Positions 50,134 through 57,057 of a stretch of 64,000 bases of DNA are shown here, one piece after another. Source of the stretch: DASRBN01 sp035294305 (GTDB lineage Bacteria > Chloroflexota > Ktedonobacteria > Ktedonobacterales > Ktedonobacteraceae). The position numbers and the translations under genes were made by a program. The notes under the pieces were generated by a model. That model was not told where the DNA came from and made no database searches. It saw only the letters and a program-made list of their open reading frames with translations. Position 1 is the stretch's first letter. Every line of letters starts with the position of its first letter. The DNA lies in the NCBI GenBank assembly GCA_035294305.1, contig DATGLD010000030.1, forward strand, positions 310,001-374,000. Direction: 5' to 3'.

Positions 50134-52128
50134 ATGCCAGAATTCAAGGTCGAGGCCCCATTTTCTCCCACAGGCGATCAGCCGGAGGCCATTTCGCAAC
50201 TGGCCGAGGGGATTCGCAAGGGATACAAAATGCAGACGCTGCTAGGCGTGACGGGCAGCGGCAAAACCTATACGGTCGCGAAAATCATAGAGCAGGTGCA
50301 GAAACCAACGCTGGTGCTGGCCCCAAATAAGACGCTGGCGGCGCAGCTCTATAGCGAATACAAAGAGTTTTTCCCCAACAACGCGGTAGAGTATTTCGTC
50401 TCCTACTATGACTATTACCAGCCAGAGGCCTATATCCCGCGCACAGATACCTATGTCGAAAAAGAAAGCATGCTGAACGAGGAGATCGAAAAACTGCGCC
50501 TCTCGACCACCCGCAGCCTGTTCGAGCGCAGGGATGTCCTGATTGTCGCCTCGGTCTCCTGTATCTATGGTCTGGGCAGTCCAGAGGAATATGGAGAGGT
50601 CGTGCTGACGCTGAAGGTCGGTGAGGAGCGCCGCCGGGACAGGATACTGCGCCATTTGACGGATATCCAGTATGAACGCAACGACTCCAATTTCATTCGC
50701 GGGCGCTTCCGCGTGCGCGGCGACGTGCTGGAAATCTTTCCGGCCTACGAGGATGTCGCCGTGCGTATCGAGTTTTTTGGCGATGAGATCGAGCGTATGA
50801 CCGAGATCGACCCGCTGACCGGCGAGGTATTGGGCAAGCGGCAGCGCCTGGATATCTACCCCGCAAAACACTGGGTGACGACGCAAGAACGCTTGAATCA
50901 CGCTATCGAACTAATCGAGGCTGAATTAGAAGAACGCCTGGCACAGTTGGAAGCAGAGGGAAAGATACTCGAAGCGGCACGTTTGAAGCAGCGTACCAAC
51001 TTCGATATCGAGATGCTGCGCGAAACCGGCTTCTGTTCGGGCGTTGAGAACTATTCGCGCCACCTGGCGGGACGCGCGGCGGGCGAGCAGCCCTGGACGT
51101 TGATGGACTACCTGCCGGATGATTACCTGCTGGTCGTAGACGAATCGCATGTAGCGCTGCCACAGGTGCGCGGGATGTTCGCGGGTGACCGCTCGCGCAA
51201 GCAGGTGCTGGTCGATTATGGTTTCCGCCTGCCTTCGGCCCTGGATAACCGCCCGCTCACCTTTGCCGAATTCGAGCGACAGATCAACCAGGCGCTCTTT
51301 GTCTCGGCCACACCGGGGCCATACGAGTATGAGCATAGCCAGGCGGTTGTGGAACAGGTCATTCGCCCAACAGGTCTGCTCGATCCGCAGATCAGCGTGC
51401 GTCCCACGAAAGGCCAGATCGATGATCTGATCGTGGAGATACGCAACCGCGTCTCCAGGGGTCAGCGCGTGCTGGTAACGACCTTGACCAAGAAGATGGC
51501 CGAGGACCTGGCGGACTACCTGCAAGAGTTAAGCATCAAGGTGCATTATCTGCACTCCGAGATCGATACGATTGAGCGCGTTGAGATTTTGCGCGACCTG
51601 CGGCTGGGCGTTTACGACGTGGTGGTTGGCATCAACCTGCTGCGCGAGGGATTGGATCTGCCGGAGGTCTCGCTGGTAGCCATACTCGATGCCGATAAAG
51701 AGGGCTTCTTGCGTTCAGAGGGTTCGCTGATTCAGATGATTGGACGCGCGGCGCGCCATGTCGAGGGCAGTGTAATCATGTATGCCGATACGGTTACAAG
51801 ATCGATGCAGCGTGCTATCGATGAGACGAACCGTCGTCGCAAGCTCCAGACGACCTTCAATGAGCGCAACAATATCACGCCTCGCGGCATCAAGAAGGAT
51901 GTGAAGACCCTATCCGAGCGCATCAAGGCCATGAGCAGTGCGAACGCCGAAGCTGCTGATGGCAAGGCAGTAGCGACCGTTCTCGCAACCATTCCGAAAG
52001 AGGAGGCGCTGCGTCTCATCAAAGATCTGGAATCGCAAATGCGCAATGCGGCCAAGCAACTAGAATTTGAGAAGGCGGCTCAGTTGCGTGACCAGATTAT
52101 TGAGATTCGACGGGCAATGGTCGAGTAG
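50134..52128 (+). CDS. uvrB: Excinuclease ABC subunit B
   Basis: This is a 664-residue UvrB, the damage-verifying helicase of nucleotide excision repair. It has Walker A GVTGSGKT, the beta-hairpin region FVSYYDYYQPEAYIPRTDTY, helicase motif DESHV, SATPGPYE, GINLLREGLDLPEV and QMIGRAARH, and the C-terminal UvrC-binding UVR motif (LIKDLESQMRNAAKQLEFEK). The length matches the family. The ATG at 50134 has AGGACGGGA upstream and begins just before the conserved FKVEAPFSPTGDQPEAI. Confidence 0.96.
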   Translation: MPEFKVEAPFSPTGDQPEAISQLAEGIRKGYKMQTLLGVTGSGKTYTVAKIIEQVQKPTLVLAPNKTLAAQLYSEYKEFFPNNAVEYFVSYYDYYQPEAYIPRTDTYVEKESMLNEEIEKLRLSTTRSLFERRDVLIVASVSCIYGLGSPEEYGEVVLTLKVGEERRRDRILRHLTDIQYERNDSNFIRGRFRVRGDVLEIFPAYEDVAVRIEFFGDEIERMTEIDPLTGEVLGKRQRLDIYPAKHWVTTQERLNHAIELIEAELEERLAQLEAEGKILEAARLKQRTNFDIEMLRETGFCSGVENYSRHLAGRAAGEQPWTLMDYLPDDYLLVVDESHVALPQVRGMFAGDRSRKQVLVDYGFRLPSALDNRPLTFAEFERQINQALFVSATPGPYEYEHSQAVVEQVIRPTGLLDPQISVRPTKGQIDDLIVEIRNRVSRGQRVLVTTLTKKMAEDLADYLQELSIKVHYLHSEIDTIERVEILRDLRLGVYDVVVGINLLREGLDLPEVSLVAILDADKEGFLRSEGSLIQMIGRAARHVEGSVIMYADTVTRSMQRAIDETNRRRKLQTTFNERNNITPRGIKKDVKTLSERIKAMSSANAEAADGKAVATVLATIPKEEALRLIKDLESQMRNAAKQLEFEKAAQLRDQIIEIRRAMVE

Positions 52129-52242
52129 TGAATGTTTCTCCCTTGACTTAACGTTTGCTTTAAATTGACACTTTCCTACGGATTGGTGTTTAGACTAATG
52201 GTCCTGTATTCAAGAATTATCTGCTTCCTGTCCATATTGTAA

Positions 52243-52395
52243 CAGGCAATACTCAACGACGAGGTGATTGCCCGGCGTTGGGAAGAACTGCCAGAAGTTC
52301 TCACCTTCCTGCTGTTTGACGGCTTGCAAGCGGAAAAGGAGACGATACACGAACTATCAGCAAGGCTATTCGATAATGGGCAGCACGATGTGTGA
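52243..52395 (+). pseudogene. Possible 3' gene remnant
   Basis: About 50 codons read as plausible protein (AILNDEVIARRWEELPEVLT, FLLFDGLQAEKETIHELSAR) ending at TGA 52393. The frame has a stop just upstream and no start codon. A neighbouring frame upstream encodes SCPYCNRQYSTT, so a frameshifted or truncated gene is possible. I do not recognise the family. Confidence 0.3.
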
Positions 52396-54084
52396 AGCAT
52401 GTATCTCATTATGCAGCACAGTATTCGTCGCCACCTGCCCCTGAGTCTCTTCGCCAAACGGGCCACCAGTATTCAGGTTGCGATCATAGCGTGGGAAATC
52501 GCTGCTTGTCACTTCTACACGCAGGCGATGTCCAGCCTGAAACACCTGCGCCGTCGCCCACAGGTCTACCTCAAACGTATAGACCTCTCCGGGCACCATC
52601 AACTCGGTTTGCTCCAGCGAATTGCGAAACCTGGCGCGCAGGATACCATCGCAAACGGACATCGAGCGGCCATCCGGCCAGACATCACATAAGCGCACGG
52701 CCCAGTCCGTATCAGGAGCAGTTGACATGCCATAAAGGACAGCTTTTACGGGGCCAATGATAGTCAATTCCTGCTTGAGCGGCTGGGTCGTGTAGGTCAG
52801 CATACGGCCCTCTACCGGGCGATGATCTTTGGGTCCCAGTTCAGGGTAGGTAAGCAGGCTCGGTACCGGGTCTTCTGGATCATATTCGTAGCTATCCGCT
52901 GCCTCTGAATGTTCTGGCGGCTCGAAGGAGAGGTGGCCGTTGTTCAGTGAGGTCCCGCTTTTGCCTGTACCCGCGCGAAAGTATAATGGGCGATAGGTGA
53001 TGTTCTCCGGAGGCCATGCTTGCATCTCCAGCCAGCGGTTCGCTCCCATCAGGAAGATACGCACGGGCGGATCATTCATGATGCCGTTCTCTATGCCCTT
53101 GAGCCAGTAGTCGTACCAGCGCAATCGATAGTCATACAGGTCGAAAGCCGCTTCCGGCCCGAAATCCAGTTCGCCGACCTCGCTTTTACCGATGTTAGTA
53201 GGGCCATGAATCCAGGGGCCGATGATCAGGCGCTGGTTGGCACGGCATTCCGGCGTTCTCCCATGCGCACGGATGCCCTGGAAGCTGCGCAAGGTGCCAT
53301 CGAGGAAGCAGTCGAACCAGCCGCCTAAGTGCATGACCGGCACATCCACCTCTGGATACTTGAGCGCGAGGTTCATGGGCCACCAGTAAGGACCGTCTTC
53401 AGAGTGATTCAGGTCCTCGAAATACCAGCCGGCAAGCCCTTCCAGGGGTGGGCAGGATTTGAGTGGCAAATGACGGAACCAGTAATCCATATTCGCCACG
53501 GCATCTTCAAGGCGTTCTCGTTGTGCCTCCGTACCTGGAGGAGCAGTTTCATGCTTCAAGCCGGCCAGTATCTCTTGCAGCGTCCAACCGAGATTGAGCG
53601 CCAGTTGGAACGCGCCATAACGGTAGAGAAAATCACGGTAATGATCGGAACCGCCCTCGCGCACAAAGAGCGCCTTTAAGTGGGGCGGGCGCGCCGGCGC
53701 GAGCAGGTATTGCGTGAAACCAGAATAGGAGCCATCGACCATCCCCACCTTGCCATTCGACCACGGCTGCATCCCGGCCCATTCGACAGTATCATAGCCA
53801 TCCTGGTGTTCGCCCCAGGCATCATCGCGAAACACCTCGAATTTTCCCTCTGATGCGTAACGCCCGCGCACATTCTGCCCAACGAATACGTATCCGCGAC
53901 TGGCAAAATATTCGCCCTTATATTGGCAGCGCTGCGTCAATTCATAGGCGACGCGCTCAAGAATCACGGGATAGCGCCCCTCTTCCTGTGGCCGGTATAC
54001 GTCAGCGCGCAGGATGGTGCCGTCACGCATGGGGATGGGTACGTTGCGCTCGACCTGGATTGCGTGGGTGGGTTGGGATTGCAT
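52366..54084 (-). CDS. CocE/NonD-family hydrolase (X-Pro dipeptidyl-peptidase-like)
   Basis: This is a 572-residue serine hydrolase of the S15/CocE type, acting on acyl esters or peptides. It opens with VPIPMRDGTILRADVYRP, typical of the family. The nucleophile motif is GSYSGF, the catalytic Asp and His regions are visible around VPVMHLGGWFD, and the C-terminal jelly-roll domain (YTFEVDLWATAQVFQAGHRL, RVEVTSSDFPRYDRNLNTGG) is complete. GGAG precedes the start at 54084. No signal peptide is evident. Confidence 0.9.
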   Translation of the reverse strand: MQSQPTHAIQVERNVPIPMRDGTILRADVYRPQEEGRYPVILERVAYELTQRCQYKGEYFASRGYVFVGQNVRGRYASEGKFEVFRDDAWGEHQDGYDTVEWAGMQPWSNGKVGMVDGSYSGFTQYLLAPARPPHLKALFVREGGSDHYRDFLYRYGAFQLALNLGWTLQEILAGLKHETAPPGTEAQRERLEDAVANMDYWFRHLPLKSCPPLEGLAGWYFEDLNHSEDGPYWWPMNLALKYPEVDVPVMHLGGWFDCFLDGTLRSFQGIRAHGRTPECRANQRLIIGPWIHGPTNIGKSEVGELDFGPEAAFDLYDYRLRWYDYWLKGIENGIMNDPPVRIFLMGANRWLEMQAWPPENITYRPLYFRAGTGKSGTSLNNGHLSFEPPEHSEAADSYEYDPEDPVPSLLTYPELGPKDHRPVEGRMLTYTTQPLKQELTIIGPVKAVLYGMSTAPDTDWAVRLCDVWPDGRSMSVCDGILRARFRNSLEQTELMVPGEVYTFEVDLWATAQVFQAGHRLRVEVTSSDFPRYDRNLNTGGPFGEETQGQVATNTVLHNEIHASHIVLPIIE

Positions 54085-54222
54085 GAGATACTCTCCAGTG
54101 TCGCCTTTCAATCGATACAGATACTTACTTCGCAGTATTGTACCATCCAGGGCTTAGATTGTAAAGTGATTTCAGGCAATCTAACGGGAGAATTTGCTTT
54201 TCGGGCGAACCAAAGTGCTTAC

Positions 54223-54282
54223 TGGTGATTACCTATAAGCTGACGGCCTCAGCAGAGCCGAGGGACTTACGGGGAATCACCA
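54223..54282 (+). other. Structured segment upstream of polyamine genes
   Basis: TGGTGATT (54223-54230) and AATCACCA (54275-54282) form a perfect 8-base closing stem. Inside, GCTGA/TCAGC could form a small hairpin. It resembles the outline of a structured RNA but matches no riboswitch class I know, and it lies upstream of the visible -10 element. Confidence 0.3.
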
Positions 54283-54317
54283 AAGTACTCAGGCTACCAG
54301 AAAATACACCAGATGAT

Positions 54318-54323
54318 ACAATA
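54318..54323 (+). promoter_or_regulatory. Extended -10 promoter of the deoxyhypusine-synthase-like gene
   Basis: TGATACAAT is an extended -10 element about 50 bases upstream of the start at 54374. The -35 region is weak. Confidence 0.45.
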
Positions 54324-54373
54324 GTAGTTGCTGGCATCTACCGATCACATTTTCCCAGAAAGGACAACCATGC

Positions 54374-55495
54374 ATGGCACATGACCATCACGATCATATG
54401 GCGGATCACCATCAACCTGCCCGGAGCGACTACCTGAGCGGGCCGCAAATACTGCCACGGCGCGTTCATCCCAATATGACCGTTGCTGAACTGATTGATC
54501 AACAGTACCAGGCATATAACGCCGCCCGGCTCAATGAAGCGGCGCGGCTCTATGTCGAGCAAATGCTGGCGCCTGAAAATGATGTCACCATCGGCCTGAC
54601 TATGGCCGGCGCGCTTACTCCCGCTGGTCTGGGTGGATGCATCCTGACCTTGATGGATTATGGATTCGTTGATTTCATCATCAGCACGGGGGCGAATCTG
54701 TACCACGATATGCATTATGCGCTCGCTATGGCGCTGCACCGTGGGGATTTTCGCCTGGATGATACGAAATTGCAGGAAGAGGGGGTAATTCGCATTTATG
54801 ATATCCTCTTCTCAGACCAGGTATTGCTCGATACCGATGCGTTCGTGCGCGAATCCTTGAAAAGTCTGCCCAATCGACCCATCTCAACGTCGGAACTGCA
54901 TTATCACCTCGGCTCGCAATTGCTCAGAGCCGGTGTGAACCCTGAATATTCTGTGCTGGCCCAGGCCGCGGCCTGGAATGTGCCAATCTACACCTCATCG
55001 CCGGGCGATTCGTCTATTGGCATGAATGTGGCGCGCCATGCTCTCGATGGAAGCCAGCTCACGCTCGATCCCCTGGCCGACGTTAATGAGACGACGGCGA
55101 TTGTACATCATGCTACGCGTAATGGCGTAATCATTCTCGGTGGCGGCAGCCCTAAAAACTTCTACTTGCAAACGCAGCCCCAGTTGTGGGAAGTCCTGGG
55201 TATCCACAAAGGTGGGCATGACTTCTTCATTCAGATCACAGCTGACGCGCCCCACTGGGGAGGACTCTCCGGCGCGACACCATCCGAAGCTGTCTCATGG
55301 GGCAAGATCAAGCCAGATCAGCTCAATAGCGCCGTTGTCATCTACGGCGATTCCACTATTGCTTTACCCCTTATCACCGCATACGCAGTGAGTAAAGCGC
55401 AACGCCGTCCACGGAAAGAATTGTTTGTGCAGCGAGAAACACTTCTACAAGAGTTGCACGAGGCGTATATGAGAGGAAAAGAAGTGAGGCCTTAA
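54374..55495 (+). CDS. Deoxyhypusine-synthase-like enzyme (probable homospermidine synthase)
   Basis: This is a 373-residue member of the deoxyhypusine synthase family. The NAD-binding and active-site features are present: TIGLTMAGALTPAGLG, IISTGANLYHD, VIILGGGSPKNF, and SGATPSEAVSWGKI, which carries the catalytic lysine in the known enzymes. Bacteria lack eIF5A, and bacterial homologues are known to make homospermidine, moving an aminobutyl group onto putrescine. The adjacent decarboxylase and agmatinase genes support that role. The N-terminus is strikingly His-rich (HDHHDHMADHHQ). Confidence 0.85.
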   Translation: MAHDHHDHMADHHQPARSDYLSGPQILPRRVHPNMTVAELIDQQYQAYNAARLNEAARLYVEQMLAPENDVTIGLTMAGALTPAGLGGCILTLMDYGFVDFIISTGANLYHDMHYALAMALHRGDFRLDDTKLQEEGVIRIYDILFSDQVLLDTDAFVRESLKSLPNRPISTSELHYHLGSQLLRAGVNPEYSVLAQAAAWNVPIYTSSPGDSSIGMNVARHALDGSQLTLDPLADVNETTAIVHHATRNGVIILGGGSPKNFYLQTQPQLWEVLGIHKGGHDFFIQITADAPHWGGLSGATPSEAVSWGKIKPDQLNSAVVIYGDSTIALPLITAYAVSKAQRRPRKELFVQRETLLQELHEAYMRGKEVRP

Positions 55496-55644
55496 AGGAA
55501 AAAGCGACTGCTATCCAAGGGCATGGCTGGCTTGTAACTACTGTTGCGATTAGATCGAACCAATCTCCGACATTAGGTGGATCGACAGATTGCTATTAGA
55601 TGGAGGACTCCTGGTTATTAGATACAAGATGCGCACATGTTAAT

Positions 55645-55674
55645 TTGCATTAGCTTGACAATCTAATGTATAAT
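55645..55674 (+). promoter_or_regulatory. Promoter of the speD-like/speB pair
   Basis: TTGCAT (55645-55650) and a consensus TATAAT (55669-55674) are separated by 18 bases. An inverted repeat CGCAAA AAA TTTGCG follows at about 55683-55697, near the expected transcript start, and could be an operator. Confidence 0.6.
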
Positions 55675-55730
55675 ATGCTGGTGCGCAAAAAATTTGCGTG
55701 TGTAGTCTAGTAACATTGGAGGTTTGTTCG

Positions 55731-56162
55731 ATGCTTGTGCATTTGATGCTGGAGCTGTATGGGTGTGATCGGGAACTCCTGACCAACGAACCCCTGGTGA
55801 GGCGGGTACTGGATGAGTACCCGGCACGTGTGGATATGGAGAAGGTCAGTCCCGTACACCTGTATCAAATTGAAACGTCTAACCCGCTAGATGCCGGTTT
55901 ATCCGGTTTTGTGGTGATCGCGCAGAGCCATATCAGCCTGCATGCCTGGCCCGAGTACGGTGAAGTCGATATTGACATCTGTTCGTGCAAAGAGTTCAGC
56001 CAGGAAGACGCCATTGCTTTCGCCAAAGAGATGTTTCAGACCGGCGATGTAGAGTCGCATTTCGTTGTACGCGGCAACCGCTCTCTGCGACCGGAAACGC
56101 CCGATCCAGAGCGCTATGAAGCTGCCATGGCCGCTCGCATGGCGAAAATGGCGGTGCGATAA
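55731..56162 (+). CDS. SpeD-like pyruvoyl-dependent decarboxylase proenzyme
   Basis: This is a 143-residue proenzyme of the class 1b S-adenosylmethionine decarboxylase family, which self-cleaves at a serine to form a pyruvoyl cofactor. The cleavage region reads AQSHISLHAWPE, so cleavage would fall between Gln65 and Ser66 where the usual pair is Glu-Ser. His71 and Cys86 align with the catalytic His and Cys. The loop YGEVDIDICSC is shorter and more acidic than the usual YGYAAVDVFTC. Homologues of this family are known that decarboxylate ornithine or arginine instead. With agmatinase next door, arginine is a reasonable guess. GGAGG lies eight bases before the start. Confidence 0.82.
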   Translation: MLVHLMLELYGCDRELLTNEPLVRRVLDEYPARVDMEKVSPVHLYQIETSNPLDAGLSGFVVIAQSHISLHAWPEYGEVDIDICSCKEFSQEDAIAFAKEMFQTGDVESHFVVRGNRSLRPETPDPERYEAAMAARMAKMAVR

Positions 56163-56181
56163 AAAGAAGGACATTGATGCT

Positions 56182-57057
56182 ATGACTGAATCGCTTGTGA
56201 CCCAGTTTGGCGCCCCTGATGCACCGTATTGCGACCCGGCAACCGCCCGTGTGACGATCATTCCGGCTCCGCTGGAGTATAGCGTATGCTACATAAAAGG
56301 TACCGAGCATGGGCCACAGGCGATTCTTGATGCCTCCAGCCAGATGGAATTATACGATGAGGAACTCGACTGGTGCCCCATTGAAGCTGGCATCTATACT
56401 CGCCCCGCACTCGATTACACCGGGATGGATCATGCCGCTGCCCTGAAAGCAACCGGTGATGCCGTGCGTGAAGTTTTGCAGCGTGGGCAGTTCCCATTCA
56501 CAATTGGCGGTGAGCACTCTCTCTCCGCGCCTCCTATTGCCGCTGTACGCGATTATTTCCCCGACCTCACAGTTGTTCATATCGACGCCCACGGTGATCT
56601 ACGCGATCAGTATGAGGGCACCCCGCTTTCTCATGCCTCGATTGAAAGGCGCGTCGTGGATATGGGCATTCCTCTGACCGAGATCGGCATCCGCAGTTTC
56701 AGTCCTGAGGAGGCCGAGTTCATGAAGACGCGGCCCAATGTGGCGATTGTCTGGGGCTACCGGATGGCCAATGGGACAGCAGTAATCCCCTGGGAGCGCC
56801 TGAGCAAACATACCTATGTCACGATTGACCTCGATGCGCTCGATCCATCGGAAATGCCCGCCGTTGGAACCCCCGAACCTGGCGGCCTGCACTGGTATCA
56901 ACTCCTCGATCTCTTTCGCGAAATCTGCCGGCGCACTACCATCGTTGGTATGGACGTAGTTGAACTCTGCCCGATGCCGGGACAGGTACGAGCGGATTTC
57001 CTGGCCGCTAAACTGGTCTATAAGATGATCGGCTACCGCTTTGCCGGGTTACGTTAA
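56182..57057 (+). CDS. speB: Agmatinase (SpeB), ureohydrolase family
   Basis: This is a 291-residue Mn-dependent ureohydrolase, most likely converting agmatine to putrescine and urea. Metal motifs are GGEHS, VVHIDAHGDLRD and TIDLDALDPSEMPAVG, followed by GMDVVELCP. The length fits agmatinase. It begins 19 bases after the SpeD-like gene and is surely co-transcribed. Its stop codon overlaps that of the convergent PucR-type regulator. Arginase or guanidinobutyrase activity cannot be excluded by eye. Confidence 0.88.
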   Translation: MTESLVTQFGAPDAPYCDPATARVTIIPAPLEYSVCYIKGTEHGPQAILDASSQMELYDEELDWCPIEAGIYTRPALDYTGMDHAAALKATGDAVREVLQRGQFPFTIGGEHSLSAPPIAAVRDYFPDLTVVHIDAHGDLRDQYEGTPLSHASIERRVVDMGIPLTEIGIRSFSPEEAEFMKTRPNVAIVWGYRMANGTAVIPWERLSKHTYVTIDLDALDPSEMPAVGTPEPGGLHWYQLLDLFREICRRTTIVGMDVVELCPMPGQVRADFLAAKLVYKMIGYRFAGLR

